This document shows, piece after piece, positions 31,601 through 39,015 of a stretch of DNA of 64,000 nucleotides. The notes beneath the pieces were generated by a model. That model did no database searches and was not told the origin of the DNA. It saw only the letters and a program-made list of their open reading frames with translations. Source of the stretch: Prorocentrum cordatum (taxonomy: Eukaryota > Sar > Dinophyceae > Prorocentrales > Prorocentraceae). Position numbers and translations under genes: made by a program. Each line of letters opens with the position of its first letter. The first letter of the stretch is position 1. Location of the stretch: contig CAUYUJ010016344.1 in NCBI GenBank assembly GCA_963575745.1, forward strand, positions 101,001-165,000, in the 5' to 3' direction.

Positions 31601-34600
31601 CTTCTCGGCCTCGGCTGCCTTGGCTTGCGAGCGCAGCTGCGCAATCATCCCATCCACCTGCTTGGGATCGATCCGGGGCGTCCCAAGGAGCCCCCCGCGC
31701 CTCGTGAGCTGCATGACTACCGAGTAGTCCAAGCCGCGCGTTGACTTGATGGGGTCATGGGAGTTAGGGCAATCGCAAGCCTTCCGCGAGCAGCCCATGT
31801 GCGTGGTGGCCCCCCAGCAGATAGGGACGTTGTCCTTATTGCGGGGCGCATGCGCCACGGATCGCGTCCGCTCCGGGCGTGTTAGTTCCTTGCCCGCTGG
31901 GTACGCCCTCTTGGGGGCTGTCCCCGCTGGGGCCCCGGTGCCCGCCTTGGGCCCCGCCTTCGGCTGGGGCCCAGCCCCCGCCTTGGGCCTGTCATCCCCC
32001 TGCGCCGTGGGCCGGGGATCGCCCATTTCCTCGCTCCCTCCCGCTTTGGGCGGTCGCTTCGTGAGGTGGGCGTTCAGCTGCCCATTGAGGAGGCGCGTGA
32101 GCGCGGCCTTGCGCCGGGGCACGACCACCTGCTGGTAATAGGCGTTCGGGTCCCCGAGGTCGAACGTTCGGGGCAAATCGTAGCCGTTCTCCGGCATGAG
32201 TAGGATGTACTTGATGTCCTCCCTCCTCGGGTTCTCGGTGTCGAGCTCTCGGCAGAGCCGACGCCTCAGCTCCCGTAACTCCTCGACCCAGGTGCTTCGG
32301 AGCTCTTCCCACAGATCCTTGACCCAATGGTCTGGGAACTCCGATGGGTCCCTCTCGAAGGCCGCCTCCAAGAACCCTAACGACCGCCGACGCTCCGCCC
32401 CGTGTGCGACCCCTATGATGGACTCGAACATCTGGATCTCGCACCGGGCCCTCTTGAACCAGGTCGCCATGTGAGTGGCGGGCCGTTGGCGGGGCTCCAG
32501 CTTGTCGTCCACAGGGAGCCGATAGCCATCGAAGTCCTCGTCACGCGCGGGGACGCAGTCGTCCACCGCCAGGTCGTGAGGGCCCGTCCCGAAGGCGAGC
32601 GCCGCGTAGCCGTGTGCCACACGGTTGGTAACCAGGCAGGGAAACCCGATCGTCTTGAGCGTGCTCTTGGAGTGCGCACACATGCGCTTGAGTGAGTCGA
32701 ACAAGTCCTTCCCCGTGATCCCCTCGCAGGCCTCAACCACGAAGGTGTTGCATCCCCGGGCTATGTAAAGATCAAGTTCCTCGTCCCGACCGATCCCTGC
32801 CCTGGTGCCCCGGGCCTTCTTGTCGCCCTCGGTGGCCCGCGCCTGCCGCTCGGCGGCGAGGACGTGGCGTTCAGTGAGGCGGTTCTGGCGATCCAGGCGC
32901 TCGATAATCTGGGCTTCGGCCTCGACTGCAAGCCCGCCCAGGGCGCCCGCCGCCCCGGCGTCGTCTGGACCCCCAGCTCGCTCCCCACCCAGGCCGCCCC
33001 CGTGGGGCGTCTGGCCAGTGAGGTGGCCAAGGACCGAGGCCCCGTCGAGGAGCGGATTGGCCCCACGAGCGGCCCCCCCGCGTCCATCGCGTGCCAGCAG
33101 GTCCCGATCACCCAGCAAGCCCCGTCGTGGGCCCGTGGGTTGGATGGGGGGCATGGCACCGAAGAGCTCGCGTCGGGGTCCCTGCTTCGGGCTGGGATCC
33201 CGTCCCCGCGCCGAGCGACTCCGCGACCCCTCACGTGAGAGGCTCCCCTGCAGGGGAACCTTGTCGGCGGCCGCAGCACGCTCCCGCGCGCGCGCTTCCA
33301 GCTGCGCATCCTCCAAATCCGCGAGGGCGCGCTCTAGGTCGGACCCCAGTGGGCCCGCCGCTGCCACCTGTGCGACCCTCCGCCGCAGCTGCCGCTCCGC
33401 CTGATCAAGCGGAACCCCGAGCAGGTCCGCGGTCATACCTAATGCACTGAGAGCCGCCGCTTGGCCCCCCCGTCCTTTGAGATCCTCGGCTCGCAAGGAA
33501 TCCATGAACATTTCGAGTGGGTCGGGCTCCTCAGCATCCTCGCTCGCGCCGGCGGCGGCCGCCGCTAAGCGCGACGGTGCCGCCGCGGGGGCGGGACGGG
33601 GCAAGCCCTCCATCCCGGGCGCAGGCGGCGCCCCCTGCGCGCCGCCCCGCCGATGGTGGCCGAGTGTGCGCACCGGGTCGTGCTGCAGCTGCTGGCGCTC
33701 CGTGTTCGTCAGGTAGCGCCGCCTCCACCCGCTCGCGCTTTCCACGTCCACACCGTCCCACTGCTCCTGGCGTAACATCGCCAGCAGATCCTGCGGGATG
33801 TGGTGGGCGATGACACGCAACCCCACTTCCCGAGCCCCTTGGGGGACCTCGTACAGCAGCCGATTGATCCAATCTATCGGGTAGCGCCCGTCCTCCAGCG
33901 GAGGGGGGTGCCGCACGACCTCGCTGGCTGGGACCTCCACCCTGACGCCCTCGAGGCTAGTCCCGATGATAAGTCTGGCGTCCCCGCCAGTGCCCCGTAC
34001 GTCGAGCCCCTCGCATTCTCCCAATAGAATAAACCAAGGACTCGCCGGGGGCGCGCCGTACGCCTCCTCGGCTCCCCGAGGGTCGCCCGGGAGTATCGGG
34101 CAGACCTTCACGAGTAGGGGCTCCTGAAGCCACCCGTGGTGGGCGATCCGATCGCCCGGGGCCCCGCGGTCGGCAGACCGTGAGCGTCCGCTGGCCCTTG
34201 CTTCCGCGGAGCGTGTGCGACGCGGCTGCGGCCCAGAGGTTAGGGCCTGCGCCCCCGTGGGCTCCGCGTCGACAGATGGGGCCACGGCGGGCGGTGGCGG
34301 TGCAGCGGGGGGAGGTAGAGGCGGGGGGTAGACCGGCCCGGGCGCAATGCCAACCCCATCGGCAGCGTGCGCGGTCCAATCGCGCGCCCTGGCGGGGCTT
34401 GGAGCCCGCGCCCGCATACGGCGGCGCAGGCCCCCGAGGATCCCAGGTTGGACCGTCGCCTCGACGCGCACGGTGCGACCCTCGTCCCGTCGGAGATGTT
34501 CCCCGCACATCGGGGCCCCCCCGCAGCTGCCCTTCGCCATGCGGAGACAAGTGGGGAGGCTGCACTTGCGGCCGATCAGGGTAGACCGATACTTCTGCGC

Positions 34601-36277
34601 GTGGTGGGCGCAGAGGTGCACCTGGGCATTGAGACAATGCCCCGGCCGGGGAACGTCCGACACCTCCGCGTCCTCCTGTAGCAAGACAGTAGCCTCCTGC
34701 ATCCCTCGGTCGCCGCACCCCTCCGGCTGGAGGGGGCGTGCGCCACCCGCGAGCTGCGCCCCAACTTGTGCGGCTTGGCAGGGGCGCTCCTCCGCCTCCA
34801 CCTCGCTCTCCGAGTCGATGTCCAGGCGGCGATAGCCCGTGGCGTCGGTGATGTAGCGGGGCTCCGGCCGGCCCCGGCACAGCCATCCGAGAACCGACCA
34901 GGGTGAGCAAAGCAGCCACTTGACGACCCCGAATACCTTCCGGAGTCCCACGCCGACTGCCCGGCAGGCCGTGGCCCTTCCGTGCTCAGCCAAGTCCACG
35001 ATCTGTGTGTGGTCAATGGCCGCGTACTGGTCGACGTGCATGGGATGCGCCACTGGACAGGAGGCGCACTCGACAGCACGACATAGATGCACATTCCCTG
35101 TCTCCTCGAGGTTCAGCCGCCACTTGCGACTGGTGCACCCCAGGACCTGCCCGATCTTGATGTTGAGCCCGTGGCGGTCCAATCGGTACCGGTCCGCAAA
35201 GTTGCAGCTGATGCGGGCCACCTGCCCGTGCTTACGCAGCAGCACGTGGTTGTACGCCCGATTGGTCCCTCGGCCGCGGACCCCCTTTGTGTAGAACTCT
35301 GTCTCCACCACGCCGCCCAAGCCCGGCCCGCGCCAGCGCACCAGCAAGGGGGTCGGAGGGGGTGGGGGAAGATGGGCGCCGGGCCCATCGCCTCCGCGTC
35401 GCTGGCAGCACCGGGTAATCTGGTACCACGCCCAGCGGAGTCCCCCGGCAGCCCACAGCATAGGCTGGGCTGCGGTGTTGACGATGAAGGCCAGGGCACC
35501 CAACACGAACGTGAAGATGCCCAGGGCAAAGCATAGGACCGCGGTCTCCCACCAGTACCCAAGCATCTTAACGCCCAGGCGGTCGACGGCGGATCCAATC
35601 CATCCGCCACTCGTGCGGATCGTGCCCGGGTGGTCGGGGGAGCTTACCCACGCTCCATAGCCCACGAACTCGAAGACCCAGGCTGCGAAGCCCCAACCGG
35701 GACCCGGCCCCGCCTCCGGGGGCGGGGTAGGTGGCGGCGGCGGCGGTGGGGGTTCGTTCCGGCCAGCCCACCAATGGGGCAGGTGCGGGACCCAACCACT
35801 CCACCCCCAATACCCGTCCAGCCCCCGCGGCAGGTCAGGCTCACCATCGCCTGTCCGGTTCCCCGGGGCGGACGGCTGCCCAGGCGCGCCCGTGGGCTCG
35901 TTGTTACCTCCGTATGCCGGCGTAGCTGGGCTGCCCATGGGCTCGCCCTCGCCTACGCGCCCGATGCCCGCGGTCGTGGTCGTTGTAGTCGACCCTGACC
36001 GCGGCGGCGGTGGGACGCCCGGCGTCCCCGGGGGCTTGGCCTGCGGCCCTCGCCCCTTTCCCCCTGCAGGCGCGGGCTTGGCGGGCGGTCCTCGCCCCTT
36101 GCCTCGCCCCCCACCGCCTGCCGGCGGCGCTGTCGGCCCGGGCAGGGCTGGCGGCGTCGGCGCTGGGACCTCCTGTCCCCCGCGCCCGAACGGCAGCCAG
36201 CCGAGTGCCCCTTGGACCGTAAGAGCGCCGCCCGTAACCAAGATCATCAGGTGCGCCCCCAGGAAGCCCACAGCCAT
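28652..36277 (-). CDS. ORF1: giant Gag-like polyprotein with methyltransferase-like domain (2541 aa)
   Basis: Uninterrupted from ATG at 36277 to TGA at 28652. The N-terminus MAVGFLGAHLMILVTGG is signal- or anchor-like, followed by a Pro/Gly-rich region and a clear hydrophobic segment WETAVLCFALGIFTFVLGAL (about residues 240-265). Cys-rich patches occur at about 400 and 600. The middle is Gag-like and unrecognised. A CCCH-type finger, CWGATTHMGCSRKACDCPNS plus His, lies near 1480. From about 2020: EVYAGSGNWSAALRAEG (motif I-like), WCWGTPCGSYTDLG (about 2090, Pro-Cys motif), FLIESSCPSG...W (about 2157) and MCAWGKAP...RYRKGSWW, a methyltransferase-like series shared with the other two retroelements. 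The last 100 residues (REHFEYV...EAPWGGYRSSYR) look like the start of the RT domain continued in ORF2. Known Ngaro Gag proteins are far shorter. Homology for residues 270-1400 is unknown. Confidence 0.85.
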   Translation of the reverse strand: MAVGFLGAHLMILVTGGALTVQGALGWLPFGRGGQEVPAPTPPALPGPTAPPAGGGGRGKGRGPPAKPAPAGGKGRGPQAKPPGTPGVPPPPRSGSTTTTTTAGIGRVGEGEPMGSPATPAYGGNNEPTGAPGQPSAPGNRTGDGEPDLPRGLDGYWGWSGWVPHLPHWWAGRNEPPPPPPPPTPPPEAGPGPGWGFAAWVFEFVGYGAWVSSPDHPGTIRTSGGWIGSAVDRLGVKMLGYWWETAVLCFALGIFTFVLGALAFIVNTAAQPMLWAAGGLRWAWYQITRCCQRRGGDGPGAHLPPPPPTPLLVRWRGPGLGGVVETEFYTKGVRGRGTNRAYNHVLLRKHGQVARISCNFADRYRLDRHGLNIKIGQVLGCTSRKWRLNLEETGNVHLCRAVECASCPVAHPMHVDQYAAIDHTQIVDLAEHGRATACRAVGVGLRKVFGVVKWLLCSPWSVLGWLCRGRPEPRYITDATGYRRLDIDSESEVEAEERPCQAAQVGAQLAGGARPLQPEGCGDRGMQEATVLLQEDAEVSDVPRPGHCLNAQVHLCAHHAQKYRSTLIGRKCSLPTCLRMAKGSCGGAPMCGEHLRRDEGRTVRVEATVQPGILGGLRRRMRARAPSPARARDWTAHAADGVGIAPGPVYPPPLPPPAAPPPPAVAPSVDAEPTGAQALTSGPQPRRTRSAEARASGRSRSADRGAPGDRIAHHGWLQEPLLVKVCPILPGDPRGAEEAYGAPPASPWFILLGECEGLDVRGTGGDARLIIGTSLEGVRVEVPASEVVRHPPPLEDGRYPIDWINRLLYEVPQGAREVGLRVIAHHIPQDLLAMLRQEQWDGVDVESASGWRRRYLTNTERQQLQHDPVRTLGHHRRGGAQGAPPAPGMEGLPRPAPAAAPSRLAAAAAGASEDAEEPDPLEMFMDSLRAEDLKGRGGQAAALSALGMTADLLGVPLDQAERQLRRRVAQVAAAGPLGSDLERALADLEDAQLEARARERAAAADKVPLQGSLSREGSRSRSARGRDPSPKQGPRRELFGAMPPIQPTGPRRGLLGDRDLLARDGRGGAARGANPLLDGASVLGHLTGQTPHGGGLGGERAGGPDDAGAAGALGGLAVEAEAQIIERLDRQNRLTERHVLAAERQARATEGDKKARGTRAGIGRDEELDLYIARGCNTFVVEACEGITGKDLFDSLKRMCAHSKSTLKTIGFPCLVTNRVAHGYAALAFGTGPHDLAVDDCVPARDEDFDGYRLPVDDKLEPRQRPATHMATWFKRARCEIQMFESIIGVAHGAERRRSLGFLEAAFERDPSEFPDHWVKDLWEELRSTWVEELRELRRRLCRELDTENPRREDIKYILLMPENGYDLPRTFDLGDPNAYYQQVVVPRRKAALTRLLNGQLNAHLTKRPPKAGGSEEMGDPRPTAQGDDRPKAGAGPQPKAGPKAGTGAPAGTAPKRAYPAGKELTRPERTRSVAHAPRNKDNVPICWGATTHMGCSRKACDCPNSHDPIKSTRGLDYSVVMQLTRRGGLLGTPRIDPKQVDGMIAQLRSQAKAAEAEKVGEDTSPPAPPDSQKEKGRGRGSGSRAAGDPGPGQAPDDYTALQLTAMESDLREAVKGPDFGWLEDHDRPRAAATWDAQPAGDGPELRFKLMQELEAEGIFAPLKGASEYLQSHVRGRVLGARLRGERLTLERALEEAVDRGHRGLSSEAADLHEALSCAAGYVTEGGAEVGPVAWDPGGLIGRGSYTFWDGDTRIQWDFIDYRDRLGPTEEMGQAMGLEVGDTEERQCLLLHVAAGVLLLRAGEGTGEPSPDAVQQLAATYRHALWEEAHEALRALGDSPPWITALEADVRSYVHDAVHPHHDKDYRCLAACPVADLDAVTLQVHRVNGSGRLCVDHLMGTGVGAEDHVIPPLIWRGHMRALRPSSHAEAAALGQRWGHAGRLSREIVSVGWREMLDEGPDVEPTVPGKSAPCTHCKAAEGRAGRAVGRAPASFGEHPADVQARLLEANAMPIRHDPAFAYGLIAQEVYAGSGNWSAALRAEGIRVLEPIEYYDDPLRESGPRPDHDTLDPAVRARLQEAARTPMGPDVANVWCWGTPCGSYTDLGLMTQPGGTPQGTRTWEHPEGDGSKEFERVGNSHTQFTCDTCRILHDAGKEFLIESSCPSGRYPKIWDQAPMHELRRATGAMIVPIHMCAWGKAPSDAPESRYRKGSWWLVSPRLYLHALLLARRCPRDHHHVELKDHVPGSGIKRTKEAQVWAPRLCAAWAKVLKGAYHRWSVSQLRRQLAPIWEDGPGASPKIARAEAPGRLQGVDFTGIERLQASGDGSKCGRLSPAMHRALAGLPKPPLGKAQGEVSAGKTRPPCEDPARDIAEDLDGCSPAELATVYLTSCTEHPKYDPEAMRTLVGLGDQLLQRTGSLKEAAALLRRARHERLGNPLRGVLGDKVRRCLSREHFEYVRELAEGGASARRGAPRRRERAQPYPSVRAHIDEAYQKVWADVTWGIVLVASQAAEGFLTELVEAPWGGYRSSYRTEPYRPKGV

Positions 36278-36350
36278 GGCACCACAGGCGCGCTACCTAG
36301 TCCGCAGACTAGCACGGCTGTGGTTATGGCCGCCCCGCGGCCCCCTGGAA

Positions 36351-36455
36351 CACCCGCGCGTCGGCCAGAGCCGAACGCTACGGACCCAAAATGGCTACCT
36401 GAGCCCACACCCCCTCCCACTTAACCTGCAGTCTACAACCAATCAGACTATACAA
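36351..36455 (-). repeat. Split direct repeat A, 5'-terminal copy
   Basis: 105 bp, seen to be identical to 21097-21201. In the element's sense it is the extreme 5' end and lies 73 bases upstream of the ORF1 start codon, so it probably contains the promoter or leader. The right flank is TTTTCCCGTC. Confidence 0.92.
36386..36398 (-). other. Spliced-leader-like core in A repeat, 5'-terminal copy
   Basis: Same 13-base match and context as 21132-21144, here upstream of ORF1 in the position expected for a transcript leader. Confidence 0.5.
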
Positions 36456-36476
36456 TTTTCCCGTCAGGAGTGCGCT

Positions 36477-37020
36477 CTAGGCTTCTTGATGGCGAACGCA
36501 TCTGCCGACCTCAATGAACTCTTCCAGGAGCTTCTCCCGGCCAGGTACTCCCGCAGCACTTGCGGCGAGAGCGAAGAGTCGCTGCAACTCTTCATTGGAC
36601 AACTCATCTGCTCCCCCACGCTTCTCATCGCAAGAGCCTGCGCCACCCGAATCGGAAGCACGAGGTGGCGCATCGCCACCAGCAAGACAACCACCACCTG
36701 CAACCCGCATGCACCGTCCAGGCACCGGGCTTGCGCTCAGCGGCGGCTTTGCGCACCGAGGCCGTCGATGGCAGCCCGGATGTCTTCGGGCAGCTCTTCC
36801 ATCTGGATCTCGAACTCCACTTCGGGTTCTGACTGAACTTCTGGCACCAGTACTGCCACCGTCTGCGCACAATTGAGCTTGTCCTGAGCACGCCGGTGGG
36901 CCGGCACAGGAGCGTGGCACTTCTCCAACTTAGTGCGGGTTACCTCCAGCATGGTCCGTGCGCTGCTGCTTGACTGCTGCTGCGAGGCTGGGTTCCTTGG
37001 GCGCCTTCATACTGCACGAG
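36477..37020 (-). pseudogene. Coding-like fragment of unknown family
   Basis: Minus strand: LMALVQYEGAQGTQ at about 37020, then LEVTRTKLEKCHAP (about 36930) and an acidic stretch EVEFEIQMEELPEDIRAAID (about 36770-36830), then in another frame ELSNEELQRLFALAASAAG (about 36560), ending in TAG near 36477. The pieces read like one protein in shifting frames. It lies immediately beyond the 5' end of the giant element. I do not recognise it; an old retroelement Gag is possible. Confidence 0.3.
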
Positions 37021-37799
37021 GGCCATCAACTCGGAGCGAGCGGGCACGTTGCCTGAGACTGGCGGTGCCTCAGTCTGGTCAGGCTTAGGGTTCCGATCGC
37101 CCGAGGGTGAGGGAGCCTCACGAGCTGGGCGTCCACTGCCAAGGCCAGCTCCACCTCGGGTCGCATCTGGATCCAAGAAGGCTACGGACGGCTCGGGGGA
37201 GGGGAAGGAGGCGAGGGATGGGGGGGACACTGCTTGCCCCCTCCTCGCCCGCGGCGGGCCGCAGTGACGTTTTTTGTTGGGGGGGTGGGATGGGGGGAGG
37301 GAGAGGCAGGGAACTCGCACACCTGGGCCACAAGGATGGGAGAGGTGCGAACTATGGACGGACCGTAAGGCGACCTCGAAATCCTCAGAAACCTCACCGA
37401 AAGGTCCGTCACCGCACAGGTTTGGGTGACCCCAGAGGCCCCAGTCGCCCGAGCGACCCGAGTCCCAAAACCGTGCGGCCACCCCGAACCCTCAGTGACT
37501 CACTACACCGACACTTCTCCGAATGTGTTGCTTCTTGGCCCCATAACTCGGGCCTCCGGCGGCCGCTCGGGACGATTGGGAGCCCCCGCATAATGCATCC
37601 CGAGGTAAGAAAACCAACAAGAGCCAACGAAGACGTCCGAAGACTCCGACTCCCCAATGACGCACCACACGGTGTGGTCAACGCACCGTTTGGACGACCC
37701 CCGAACTGTGCTCGACGCTCGGCACTCAGGCCGCTGCCGCCCTGGAGGGGGAGTGGGTGGCAGGCACCCGACGTATCAAACAAAAGCAAGACGGAAATG

Positions 37800-37885
37800 T
37801 TTCACCATTGTCGGCCTCGACGAGCCCCTGGACCGTCACAAAACGACTCAGGACGAGAAGCTGGCCCTGGGGAAAGGGTGGGCGG
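37800..37885 (+). repeat. Dispersed repeat, copy 1
   Basis: Diverged match to 40305-40395 (same orientation) and 38505-38605 (inverted). Shared landmarks are TTC-CCAT, GGACCGT and AAACG-CTC-GG. Confidence 0.5.
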
Positions 37886-38504
37886 CAGGAACGCAGGAAC
37901 AAAGGAAGAGCGGCCCCACCACCACCAGAGCGAGGGGCCCCTCCTTGTGGTGTGACCCCCCCTCCCACGCTCGAGACACCCCCTACTGGCTTGCGGAAGC
38001 GTCGTGGACCTCCTCGCTGGAGGTGGCAGGTAGCACCCAATGGTGCTGCTGGTGTCGCTTTTCTCCGAAGCCGGAGGGGTGCTCAATGCGTAGCGCTCAG
38101 CTGCCGCCGCCCCGAGGGCGGCGCCATCACAGCGTGCGAGGCACACCAGCCCACGAACGAGGACCCGCTGTCGCACGGTGGGGGAGCGTGGCAATGAGAG
38201 ACTTGCAGGCTGCTGAGCGTCATGGGGGGAAGGAGAGGGCAATCGTGGACCCTGGCGGTCGCAGCGCTTTTTATAGATTTCCTCGGTCGTCACCGTCTTA
38301 CTGTGCAAGCTCAGACGCCAGCTCACGACGCCAGCGCGGCCCCAATCGGGGCAGCGCGCCAGCGGCATCGGAGCTAACACGATACATCTGCCTCTCATCG
38401 AGCCCCCTCGGGCAGGACGCGGGACTCCCGCTGCAGCGAGAATTAAGGAGGGACGAGGCGGGACTTGGCTGACCCAGACATTTGGCGTCTCGATTTTTCG
38501 AGGT

Positions 38505-38605
38505 ACAGGTCCCCGACCTCTCGACCACTTCTCTGGGACCGGTCTTTCATCCCAAGCTGTTTCTTGGCGGTTCCGAGGCCCGGTACGGGCCACGAGAGGT
38601 TGAAA
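38505..38605 (-). repeat. Dispersed repeat, copy 2 (inverted)
   Basis: The reverse complement contains TTTTCAACCTCTCGTGGCCC and AAGAAACAGCTTGGGATGAAA, closely matching 40305-40395. Confidence 0.6.
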
Positions 38606-38661
38606 ACGATGATTATCCCAGTGCGACCCTACCTAGGAGTTGGAGCATTCAGGAAAGCAAC

Positions 38662-38962
38662 AGCTAAGCTAAGCTAAGCTAAGCTAAGATGGGGTAAGCT
38701 AAGCTAAGCTAAGCTAAGCTAAGCTAAGCTAAGCTAAGCTAAGCTAAGCGAAGCGAAGCGAAGCTAAGCTAAGCTAAGCTAAGCTAAGCTAAGCTAGGCA
38801 AAGCTAAGCTAAGCTAAGCTGAGCTGAGCTAAGCTAAGCTAAGCTAAGGCTAGGCAAAGCTAAGCTAAGCTAAGCTAAGCTAAGCTAAGCTAAGCTAAGC
38901 TAAGCTAAGCTAAGCTAAAGCTAAGCGAAGCGAAGCTAAGCTAAGCTTAGCTAAGCTAAGCT
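38662..38962. repeat. (TAAGC)n pentanucleotide satellite
   Basis: About 300 bp of TAAGC units with occasional variants (GAAGC, GAGCT, TAGGC). Two near-identical GGGGGAACC...GGGGCGCAACT segments follow at 38965-39015. Confidence 0.95.
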
Positions 38963-39015
38963 GGGTGAACCCAGGGGGCGCAACTGGGGGAACCAGGGGG
39001 GCGCAACTGGGGGAA

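Larger units (their letters stand above)
20851..36455 (-). mobile_element. Giant tyrosine-recombinase (PAT/Ngaro-type) retrotransposon, 15.6 kb
   Basis: In the element's sense (minus strand) the layout is A (36455-36351), four open frames (36277-21968), a hairpin-repeat region, B (21411-21202), A (21201-21097), a 36-base spacer, then B (21060-20851). This A-ORFs-B-A-B arrangement is the split direct repeat of PAT/Ngaro YR retrotransposons, which replicate through a circle and insert with a tyrosine recombinase and without target duplication. The internal B/A junction would recreate the junction of a circle joining the outer ends. The A copies look identical and the B copies differ at one base. 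ORF1 is open for 2541 codons. Together these point to a recent, perhaps still active, insertion. Typical Ngaro/PAT elements are several kb, so 15.6 kb is exceptional. Confidence 0.88.
37021..38661. other. No gene; dispersed repeat fragments
   Basis: Includes two copies of a repeat family, at about 37800-37885 (plus) and 38505-38605 (minus); a third is at 40305-40395. A G run lies at 37280. Open frames occur on both strands without consistent protein-like content. Confidence 0.5.
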
